Positions 11,348-20,778 of a DNA stretch of 21,251 nucleotides are shown in pieces. Where the stretch lies: contig JANDJZ010000728.1 of the NCBI GenBank assembly GCA_027943245.1, positions 1-21,251 on the forward strand, given 5' to 3'. This DNA comes from Acanthamoeba sp. SK_2022b (taxonomy: Eukaryota > Discosea > Longamoebia > Acanthamoebidae). Position 1 is the stretch's first letter. Each line of letters begins with the position of its first letter. The translations under genes and the position numbers were made by a program. The notes under the pieces were generated by a model. It was given only the letters and a program-made list of their open reading frames with translations. It had not been told where the DNA came from and did not search any database.

Positions 11348-12605
11348 CACAGGCTCGGCCGAGCTCCAAAAGGTGCAGCACGCGTGCATCGACTTCCTGG
11401 CGCTGGTCCTCAAGTCGTCGCTGGCCCACCCGTCCGACGTGCTCGCCCTGGCCCGGCGCGCCACTCGGGTCACCCTCACCACCGCCGCCCGCCAGCCCGC
11501 GCTCCGCGAGGCCGCCGACCTTCTCCCGCTGCTCCTCCACTTCATTTGCACTCCACTTCATTTGCACGGGTCCAGCCCACCTCCCCCCCAGTGCATGCCA
11601 TGCATTCCTTGCTCGTCGCATCGCTCACATGCGTGTGCACGTGTCGTGTGGGGGCGTGGTCATCGCTCCGTGCAGGCCGAGGGGAGGAGGAGGAGATGCT
11701 GTCCCCCAGCTTCCGCATCTGCATGATCAACGTTCTCATCACGCTGGCCAAGGGCGTCGGGTGAGCGCCCTCATCCATGTTACACGCACGCGCACGCGCA
11801 CGCACACGCGCACGCGATGGCCTCGCCTCACGTTCTCGGTCGTTGCCCTCCCCAGCCTGTCGGTGCTGCAGGCCCTGGGCACGTGGCTCGTCCCGCAGCT
11901 GCTGGCCTCCTACTTTGCTGTCGGCCCCGCCCCGACCGCCGAATTCGGCCTTCACTTCCTCCGCGCCGCCCACCTCCAGGTACTACTACTCACGTGACCA
12001 CCACCATCACACATAATTCCATTTGTTTTTTTAATTTTTTATTTAATTTTTTTATTAATATATATATATCTATATTTGTCTTTCCATCGTGTAGTTGCTC
12101 TTCACGATGGCGTACCAGCTCAAGGGCGAGTTCGGGAGCGAGGGCAAGGAGCTGCTCGCCGCCGCCGTCCACTCCCTACAAGACCCCGCGCCCGAGGTTC
12201 GCCCCCCCCCCGCTCTCCCTCTCCCGCCTTTCATCTCTCCCTCAACCTACGCGTTCGTCTGGTGGGTGGATGGGTGGTGGGTGCAGGTGCGGATGGCCGG
12301 CATGAAGCTCCTGGGCGCGGTGCTGAGCTCTGCTGCCGCCGAGGAGATCCTCCTCACTGTCCCCTCGGCCTTCTACCAGGTATGCCCCCCCTGCCCTCCC
12401 AACAAGACGCATGGCCTTCTTCTTCTTCTTCTTCTGATGCTGTTGTTGTTGTTGTTGCTTCGCGTGCGAACGAACGGCCCAGGCCCAAGTGGGACTGCGC
12501 GCGCTGGCCCAGAGCGACCCGTCGCCCGAGGCGCGACAGCTTGCCGAGCAGTTGCTCGGCGTGGTCTTTGCCTTCTCCCCCGCGCCCTCCCCCGTCCACC
12601 AATGA
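6356..12605 (+). CDS. Large HEAT/ARM-type helical-repeat protein, family not recognised
   Basis: About 25 exons give about 1,171 residues. Exons: 6356-6619, 6713-6774, 6855-6970, 7059-7136, 7296-7425, 7526-7955, 8062-8164, 8236-8366, 8492-8567, 8707-8839, 8922-9050, 9179-9361, 9440-9495, 9577-9724, 9855-10011, 10086-10255, 10347-10518, 10589-10984, 11071-11194, 11353-~11547, 11676-11760, 11856-11979, 12095-12196, 12287-12379, 12483-12605. Phases close throughout except at the end of exon 20, where a 16-base duplication intervenes. The chain is Leu/Ala-rich paired helices, for example IVPALVRLVYDRDARVRSAA, a classic HEAT pattern. There is an RG/G-rich stretch (7757-7790) and a 22-Gln run (10652-10717). 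No enzyme motif, signal peptide or membrane segment is seen. It is probably a scaffold; its partner is unknown. Exons 3-4 are the least certain. Confidence 0.75.
7166..7231. repeat. CA microsatellite in HEAT-gene intron 4
   Basis: A nearly pure CA tract lies inside the intron at 7137-7295. It is one of only two long dinucleotide tracts in the window that read CA rather than TG on the sense strand. Confidence 0.95.
7757..7790 (+). other. G-quadruplex-prone tract encoding an RG/G-rich patch
   Basis: At least six runs of four or five G, separated by one- or two-base loops, lie on the sense strand inside exon 6 of the HEAT gene. Translated in frame they read GRGRGGGRGGG, an RGG-like patch in a Pro/Gln/Gly-rich linker between helical repeats. 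Confidence 0.75.
8016..8046. repeat. TG microsatellite in HEAT-gene intron 6
   Basis: A pure TG tract lies inside the intron at 7956-8061 and reads UG on the sense strand. Confidence 0.93.
8639..8705. repeat. CATCAC hexamer repeat in HEAT-gene intron 9
   Basis: About ten tandem CATCAC-type units run up to the CAG acceptor at 8704-8706. The tract replaces the usual polypyrimidine stretch, since it is half C/T. It is not translated in the spliced model. Confidence 0.9.
9051..9178 (+). other. AT-rich intron 11 of the HEAT gene
   Basis: This intron has a short GC-rich 5' end and then about 100 bases of nearly pure A/T, ending TTTTTTGTAG. The flanking exons join in phase (TC|G, Ser). It belongs to a sharply distinct AT-rich intron class seen five times in the window. 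Confidence 0.85.
9725..9854 (+). other. AT-rich intron 14 of the HEAT gene
   Basis: The 130 bases are dominated by T runs and end in the unusual acceptor GGGCAAG. The phase (TG|C, Cys) fits on both sides. An alternative acceptor cannot be excluded. Confidence 0.75.
10284..10319. repeat. TG microsatellite in HEAT-gene intron 16
   Basis: A TG/CG-TG tract lies inside the intron at 10256-10346 and reads UG on the sense strand. Confidence 0.9.
10652..10717 (+). repeat. Exonic CAA repeat encoding 22 glutamines
   Basis: Twenty-one CAA codons and one CAG lie in frame within exon 18 (10589-10984). They are flanked by the acidic sequence IEEIDEDQANAIVE and by QEVVDSARED. The frame is open across the whole exon, so the polyQ tract is probably translated, unlike the intronic CAA array at 2419-2486. 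Confidence 0.85.
11292..11346. repeat. TG microsatellite in HEAT-gene intron 19
   Basis: A pure TG tract nearly abuts the acceptor GGCACAG at 11346-11352 and occupies much of the intron at 11195-11352. Confidence 0.95.
11536..11567. repeat. 16-base perfect tandem duplication at an exon end
   Basis: The unit TCCACTTCATTTGCAC occurs twice head to tail (11536-11551 and 11552-11567) at the 3' end of exon 20 of the HEAT gene. With both copies present, the GT donor that follows is in the wrong phase for exon 21. With one copy the phase would fit. A GC donor inside the first copy (after 11547) also restores phase. Confidence 0.9.
11980..12094 (+). other. AT-rich intron 22 of the HEAT gene
   Basis: This has a short GC-richer 5' end (GTACTACTACTCACG) and then T runs and TATATATA, ending CATCGTGTAG. 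It shares an ACCATCACACA word near its 5' end with the AT-rich intron at 9051-9178. Confidence 0.85.
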
Positions 12606-12735
12606 GAGAAGAGTTGATGATGATTATGAAGAAGAAAAGCTCCAGTTGTTTGCTCTTGTTACGTCTTTATAGAGTTTCTCTTACTATATGTTCTACAAAA
12701 GCGTGTACGTTGGTTGAGCTTACAGTGTAGGCGTG

Positions 12736-13281
12736 TCACGACTCGCGTCCGTGTGGTCGTTCGAGCGAGGCTTGCACCAGGTAGCGCAGCAAGGCGGCCG
12801 CCTGCTTCGACTTGACCGGCAGCTCCGGTGGACTATCGTCCGAGTACATGGGTTGTGTTACAGAAGCGCTGGCCTCCCCGCGCCGTCGGGCCTGATCCCG
12901 ACGCCTTGCCAGCGTTCGCTTCCACAGCCACATGACTGGCCTTGCGTCGTGTCGGTACGGCTTCAAGTGCGCAAGCTTGTAACGTGGATTGATAATCGCC
13001 AGAACACCCTTCCCTCTGTGGCTCCATGGACACTAGTCGCCACCTTGGCAACCTTGCCAAGAGGTAACTCGCTTTTATGGAAGCGTTACCGCGTAGATCT
13101 CGTTTTCAAAAGTGGGGTGTAACGGCTGATGCACTTGATACCTGGGTAACGTCGGCCCGACCACTGGTTCGCATTGGCTGGTCAGTTCCCTTGCAATAAC
13201 CCACGCGCATGAGAAGAAATGACTGAATGAACAAGAGAAAAGCAGAATTAACTGGTTGCCCTAGCAACGACCTAGGGCCAT
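12736..13281 (-). CDS. Small basic orphan protein (126 residues)
   Basis: Exons 13281-13272 (10 bases: Met-Ala-Leu plus one base), 13163-13090 and 13032-12736 join in phase to a TGA stop. Two independent phase closures and standard GT-AG sites support the model. The middle of the protein is strikingly aromatic and basic (KPYRHDARPVMWLWKRTLAR, then RRRDQARRR), followed by a Ser/Pro stretch and a helix (KQAAALLRYLVQASLE). I recognise no family; the composition would suit a mitochondrial or RNA-binding protein, but that is a guess. The 57-base second intron is short for this window. The gene diverges from the PTEN-like gene (155 bases between start codons) and converges on the HEAT gene (130 bases between stops). 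Confidence 0.55.
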
Positions 13282-13436
13282 TTTCCTTCGTCCTCCTGTT
13301 GTAGTTACGGGCACGTAGAAGCCTGGGCCTGGCAGGTTGGTTCAGCCCTTCAAGATGAACAACGTGCTGTTCACAAATCTAACAAATTCCTTTTTTTTTT
13401 AAAAAAAAAAATCAGATTAAAAAAAGAGATTAATTA
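13282..13436. promoter_or_regulatory. Divergent promoter between orphan gene and PTEN-like gene
   Basis: The 155 bases separate two divergent start codons. The PTEN-proximal part has about ten T followed directly by eleven A (13390-13410) and further A runs up to the ATG. Poly(dA:dT) tracts commonly exclude nucleosomes at promoters. A shared bidirectional promoter is inferred from geometry. Confidence 0.5.
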
Positions 13437-15367
13437 ATGATGATGGAGTCAGATCCGTTTGCCGAGCCCCTCGATGGCCAGCAGCCCACAACGGCGGCGG
13501 GTGCCGCGGCCTATCTCAACGACGTCAAGACGTCCACCCTCAACACCGTCCGCACGCTGGTCTCCCAGGAGAAGGTCCGCTTTGTGCAGGACGGCTTCGA
13601 CCTCGACCTTTCCTGTACGCTCTCCCCCACCTTGCGTGTGTGTGTGTGTGTGTGCGTGCGGACAACTTCATGTTAACCGACTCGTGTGGTGTGTGTTGTG
13701 TGTGTTGGTGTCAGACATTACGGACAACATCATCGGTACGGCCCTCCCACAAGCTCTTCGTGCTTGCCCACGATCTTCTAACTTGGCGTGCGCGTGTGCG
13801 TGTGCGTGTTGTCCCTCCCAGCCCTGGGCTACCCTGCCGAGAAGCGAATCGAAGCCGCCTATCGCAATGACATCAGTACCGCCTCACCCACAACTACACA
13901 CTACAACTACACACAACTATACACAACACTACAACTACACGCTACTACACGCTACTGCACACAATACACTACACTACACGCTACTACACTACACACTATA
14001 CACTACTACACACTATAATACTCAATTCTCGATGTAGACCAGGTGAGGGAGTTCTTCGAGAAGTACCACGCGGACCACTACCGCATCTACAACGTGTCGG
14101 GGAAGCACTACGACCGGGCCAAGCTCAACAACCAGGTGGTCGACATCGGGTGGCCCGACCACCACTCGCCCACGCTCGAGATCCTCATCACCATCGTCGA
14201 GATCATGTCCGCCTGGCTCGACCAGGACCCCGCCAACGTCGTCGCCATCCACTGCAAGGCACACTCACCCCCCCCCCCGTTGTGTCATTGCGCGCGCGCG
14301 TCGAATGTGGTCTAATGTTTGGGGGGGGGGGAGTAGGCGGGCCGAGGGCGCACGGGGACGGTGGTGGCGGCGTTGCTGCGGCACCGGGGCATCTGCCAGA
14401 GCGTGGAGGAGGGCATCACCTTCTTTGCCTCGAAGCGCTCGACCAAGGGCGGCGGACTGGGCGGCGTCTCCGTGCCCTCCCAGAAACGGTGCCCCCCTCG
14501 CCTGATCGCATCATGGGTGCACTGCGGTGGGCAAAGGGAGGGAGAGGGGGAGAGAGGGAGAGTTGGCCAACGTGTGCATATTGGCGGCGGGTGGTGCGGG
14601 CCACGCAGGTATGTGGGGTATTTTGACAAGGTGCTCAAGAAGGAGATAGACGCCTTCCCGGCCAAGAAGCTCAAGTACGACTTCAACGGATACGCTTTTA
14701 ATTTATTAAAATATTTGTTTGGTTTTCTGATCATTTTTGTTGTTTTTACTGTTTATTTTTGGCCTTTATTGTGACTGACTTCGCATTGTATACTGCAGGA
14801 TGGTGCGGTTGATCATGAGCCCGATTCCACTCCTCGACACCTTGGGCAAACAGGTGAGCAGCACACATCCAACACATCCAACACGCACACGCCCAACACA
14901 CTTGGTGTTCTCACGAACAAAACGCCTGCCAATGTGCGCAGTTCACGCCCGTGGTGGAGATCGTCAATGCGGACGACCCCGCGAAGCCCGTGTTCAAGAG
15001 CACGCCCGACAAGACGTACACGGCCCTGCACGGTTCCAAGATCGTGCTCGAGCTGGGCGTGGTCGTGGCGGGCGACGTCCTCGTCCGGCTCTATCACCAG
15101 CAGTCCTACCTCCTCACCAGCAAGCCCGTCATGGTGCTCCGGTAAGACGTCCACTCTCTCTCTCTCTCCCCCCCTTCTCCTCCTCCTCCGTGGCTCACAC
15201 TCCCCCGCCTGCGCAGGTTTGCGTTTCATACGAACTTCCATCAGGGCGAAGAGATGCTGGACCTGCCGGTGAAGCAGCTGGACAGCCCCAAGCACGGCGT
15301 GCTCAAGGACCCCCGTTTCCCCGAGGACTTCCTCCTTCGTCTCGTGCTCGACAAGGTCGACGCGTGA
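13437..15367 (+). CDS. PTEN-like phosphatase with C2 domain
   Basis: Exons 13437-13614, 13715-13735, 13822-13875, 14038-14258, 14337-14488, 14609-14674, 14799-14853, 14942-15141 and 15217-15367 join in phase to 365 residues. Family members remove the 3-phosphate of PIP3 at the membrane. The phosphatase domain starts with VRFVQDGFDLDLSYI and has the YNVSGKHYD region and a WPDHH loop (D125). The P-loop is HCKAGRGRTG, with catalytic C157 and R163. The second basic residue, Lys in human PTEN, is Arg here; the first (Lys) is kept, consistent with lipid phosphatase activity. VPSQKRYV matches the end of the catalytic domain. A C2 domain fills about 200-360. I see no PDZ-binding tail. The three-Met start gives an acidic, Pro/Gln-rich N-terminus. 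Intron 4 splits the P-loop and appears to use a GC donor. Confidence 0.92.
13637..13656. repeat. Short TG tract in PTEN-like intron 1
   Basis: A TG tract lies in the intron at 13615-13714, with more TG/GTT-rich sequence after it. It reads UG on the sense strand. Confidence 0.85.
13885..14025. repeat. ACTAC-rich degenerate repeat in PTEN-like intron 3
   Basis: Nearly the whole intron at 13876-14037 is built of degenerate ACTACAC, ACACTA and ACAACT units. It is a low-complexity expansion, not translated in the spliced model. Confidence 0.85.
14259..14336 (+). other. Non-canonical GC-AG intron inside the PTEN P-loop
   Basis: Exon 4 ends HCK (AAG) followed by GCACAC, and exon 5 begins GCGGGCCGAGGG (AGRG). 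No GT donor near the exon end would keep the P-loop: the next GT is in a poly-C stretch that encodes a Pro run. AAG|GC...AG splicing gives an exact HCKAGRGRTG. Confidence 0.75.
14675..14798 (+). other. AT-rich intron 6 of the PTEN-like gene
   Basis: Donor AA|GTACGA follows the codons for AKKL, and acceptor ACTGCAG precedes GATGGTGCGG; together they restore Lys-Met in frame. The intron interior is T-rich, like the other AT-rich introns. Confidence 0.85.
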
Positions 15368-15607
15368 TCTTCTTGTTGTTGTTTAATCTCACTGCCTCTC
15401 TTCTCTGGGGTTATTGCTCATTTCATCTCAAGTAGAGCCAACCTTGACTTGAAGAGGTAGCCGTTGCTCATTGTAAAATAGTTTCTTTATATTGTAAAAT
15501 AGTTTCTTTATATTTATACTTGTTTGGAAGTGGAGCCATATGCCCCATGTTCCTCTTCGCTCTTAGGATAGGATGGTCGTCGTCGTCGGCGTCGTAGTCA
15601 TGGCTTC
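15368..15607. other. Intergenic space between convergent PTEN-like and UGP genes
   Basis: This is 240 bases of 3' sequence for both genes. I see no AATAAA on either strand. It contains a 21-base tandem duplication. Confidence 0.7.
15470..15511. repeat. 21-base perfect tandem duplication
   Basis: The unit ATTGTAAAATAGTTTCTTTAT (21 bases) occurs at 15470-15490 and exactly again at 15491-15511, in the shared 3' region of two convergent genes. Confidence 0.95.
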
Positions 15608-17446
<1,839 letters not shown>

Positions 17447-18024
17447 TATGTGTGTGTTTTGCGTTGTGTAGAAGGACGTGTAGAGAGAAGTAGACGACTG
17501 GAGCGAGTAGTACAAGTCGCGAGTAGTAGAGAAGCTTAGCGCTGTTCTAGTGGAGGATTGAGGTTATGTGGAGAATCGCCTGTCTCTCAAGAAAGCTCTC
17601 TTCTCCTCGGTGTGCGTAAGGTTCGTTATCGGTGGTCTCTGTCTGTGTGGGATTGTCTTGTGGCGGTGAGGTTGGCGTCTTTTTGTTGCCGAGCCTGGCA
17701 CGTGCAATGCACCGAGTGCGCTATATTACGCGGAATTTCCGCGCCTTTGAACGCGAAATAGCCCTCCTGGTGGCGTGGCGTCGATGACGAGGTAGAAGGG
17801 AGGGCGACGGCAACGAACCTCGCTCCTGGGAGGACGAGAGCGACGTCACCTGCCCCCACACGTTGGGCACCCTGCCAACCGATAATTCACGTGAAGCGAT
17901 TCTTTTTGTTCTACGACGGAGCAACCTTGGTATGTCATTCCTTCCATATTTCTATTTAAACAACATTGGAAAATAAATAGAAAACTCGTTCCGGATTGGT
18001 CGACCACGCGAACAGACGCGTGCT
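17447..18024. other. Upstream region of UGP and 3' flank of the SRA-RING-RFTS gene
   Basis: This is 578 bases with no convincing ORF on either strand. The UGP-proximal 120 bases should hold its promoter and 5' UTR. Near 17955-17980 there is an AT-rich patch which on the minus strand contains TATTTATTTTCC, possibly the 3' end signal of the minus-strand gene to the right. No RNA gene is seen. Confidence 0.6.
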
Positions 18025-18062
18025 TCATGCGCGCTTGAAGAAGTGGTCTAGCGTCTTGCCGC
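18025..18062 (-). other. Last exon encoding a C-terminal PIP-box-like motif
   Basis: The exon begins after CGACAG and completes a Gly codon split 1+2 with the exon ending at 18136. It reads GKTLDHFFKRA then TGA. The PIP consensus is Q-x-x-[ILM]-x-x-[FY]-[FY]; here position 1 is Gly, with Leu and Phe-Phe in register and basic residues after. If the intron were retained, the protein would instead end in a Pro/Leu tail from a poly-C run. Confidence 0.7.
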
Positions 18063-18336
18063 CTGTCGATCAAGACCACACCACTTCAACAACCAACTCA
18101 TAGAGGGAGAAGGGGGGGGTTGAGAAGGAACGAACCGCTGGGCTTGGTCGGTTCGGGCTTCTGGTTGGCCTTGGCCGCGGTGACTGCCGCAGGCTTGTCC
18201 GCCGTGCTGTCAGCACCAACGCCGCCGCCGTTGCCGCCTCTGCCCTTGCTTGCCTTGACCTTATCCTTCGGAGTGGCCGCCGCTGGCCCTCCGGTCGCCG
18301 CTACCTTCTTGCTCTTCTATGTCGCGCACACACACA

Positions 18337-18394
<58 letters not shown>

Positions 18395-19137
18395 TGAGCA
18401 AGGGCTGTAGGCCACGACGGAGCGATGGGGATATTACCATCTGTTGGATGAACCGCTTCTTGGTGGCCTTGGCCTCGGGGAACTGCATCACCTTCTCCTC
18501 GATGAAGTCGATCCGCTTCAACACGTCCTGCTCGCCGTACTTGCCCTCGCTGGCGGCCTTTATCTACGTAGCCACACGCGCGCGCGATGCGACACGTGAC
18601 GTCAGCATGACGTCAGCACGCGCCACGAGGGGCGGGCACGTGCGGGACCTTGGCGATGGCGCCGTCAAAGTCGATGGCGGCGTTCTCGTCGTCCTCGAGG
18701 ATGGCGGTGAGGTGGTTGCATATCTCGAACTTGGTGTTGGCCTCCTCAAAGTGGGGCGCGTACTCGGGCAGCGGCTTGCCCAGCTTGTACCAGGCCAGGG
18801 GCGTGCGGAGCCACAGGCACGCGTTGGTGTAGTCGAGCGTCCACTCCACGATGTCGGGCAGGCGCACCTTGAGCTCGCCCACCTTTCCCTAAAGGCAGTC
18901 GCGCGCATGTGAGCGAAGCTGCGCTCCCCCCGCGCGCGCAGACGCAGCGCGCGGCCAATGGCGATCCACAGGGGAAGGTGGGGGAAGGGGCTCTCTATCC
19001 GTACGGATTCGGGGGGAGGGACGAGAGAGCCGATGGCGCGCACGGAGAAGCCCTCGCCGATCCGTTCCACGTCGATGAAAGAGCGCGCCTTCCACAGCAC
19101 CGCAAAGTTGGTCAACTCGCGGCACGGTGCACTGTGG

Positions 19138-19200
<63 letters not shown>

Positions 19201-20010
19201 CACGAACGCACGCACACAACACACGCACACGCACACACACAATTAATTGAGAAATGCGAGGTGAAAGTGTAGTTGGGCGTGGTCGTACTCATCCTCGATC
19301 CAGAGGTCCCAGCTCTTGTCGATGTCGGCCTCGTCGACAGCGTCGTCGTCGTCAGTGCCTATCTCCTGATCCTTCTTCTGCTTCTTCGAGCCCGCCCTGC
19401 TGTCCTCCTTGGTGCCCCGGCGTTCGTCAATCTCATCATCATCATCATCGTCGAGACTCCCCGTCACTCGATCGGAAGACCTGCGCGTCTCCGTGTTGGT
19501 GTTGGCCCTCTTGGCCTTCTTGACCTGCGGTTGGAAGTCGTCGTCGTCGTCGTCCAAGATCACCACCGCGTGCTCCTGCTTGCGCTTGCCGCTCGCGGCG
19601 GCGGGGCTCTTCCTCGCGCGCTTGGCCTGGGGCTTCGCGACCACCACCTCCCTCTCCTCCTCGTCGTCTTCGTAGTCGTCGTCGTCGTGGTCAAAGGTCT
19701 CCACGTCGACCTCCGGCTCGTCGTCTTCGAGCTTCTCCTTGCCCTTCTTCGTGCCGGTCGGGCGCTGCGTGGCGGCCGTCGTCTCCTTCTTCTCCTTCTT
19801 CTTCTTCTTCTTGGCCGGAGCGCGCTTCTTCGTGGCCGCCGCCGCCGGTTTCCGCTTCCTGGTCGAGGGCGTCGCCGTGGCCTCGGCCGCTTCCTGCTCC
19901 TCGTCGGCGTCAACCTGCGTCGCCTCCTCCTCCTCGTCGTCCTCGGGGCCGGCTTCAACGTGCACCTCGTGCACCTGTCACGAACAACATCGGCGGTTGG
20001 TGCTTGTGTG

Positions 20011-20068
<58 letters not shown>

Positions 20069-20352
20069 ACCTTGTGGCCCGGCGGGAGCTGGTAGTTGGG
20101 GTATAGGTTGGCGAGGATGTCCACCAGGAACTCGTTGTACTTGGCCGACTTGATGAAGTCTGCCGTCACTTCGGCTCTGAGGTGTGTGCGTTGTCGTTGG
20201 TTGTGCGGCGGGACTCCGGTTCAGCTGAAAGGGGACACGCATGCGTGCAAGTTTCAGGTCTATCGGTGCAGTCCCACGTACCTGCACATGCCGCACTCCT
20301 TCTTGTCCGCCTTCGTCTTGAAGTGCTTGAAGCAGTCCTGCGTGGCATATTT

Positions 20353-20430
<78 letters not shown>

Positions 20431-20716
20431 CATGGCAGCTTACCTGACAGATGTTGTGGCCGCAGGGGAAGGTGAAGGGGATGTCGACCCGCGTCTGGCA
20501 GATCATGCAGGCAAACTCGCGGTTCACCTCCTCGAGGAACTGGCCCAGCGTGGCGGTGTCGATGTGCGGCGCCAGGTTGTCCCACGTGCGCTTGTTGAGC
20601 GCATCTCGCTCGATCAGCACGCGGATCTTGCGCATCTTCAGCTTCTCCTCCTTGGCCTTGTTCGCGCCCGACATCATTTTCCTGTTCACCGGCAAGCGCC
20701 CACCAATCAGCACACA

Positions 20717-20778
<62 letters not shown>

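Noticed and set aside
12733..13122. Plus-strand open frame of 129 codons
   Set aside because: No family resemblance; the minus strand gives a three-exon model with two phase closures in the same place.
14813..15295. Minus-strand open frame of 160 codons
   Set aside because: It is antisense to PTEN-like exons 7-9, whose sense frame continues the C2 domain in phase.
17447..18024. tRNA or other small RNA gene in the largest right-hand gene-free stretch
   Set aside because: I looked for a B-box-like GGTTCGANTCC and paired arms; the nearest GGTTCG words lack the rest of the pattern.
18025..19131. RFTS exons as a separate DNMT1-type gene
   Set aside because: There is no in-frame Met upstream of the RFTS, splice phases continue from the linker exon (GA|T), and no methyltransferase motif is present in the window.
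19273..20106. Plus-strand open frame of 277 codons rich in Val/Leu
   Set aside because: It is antisense to the acidic/lysine linker exon and runs through a TG microsatellite. The sense frame continues the RING gene in phase.
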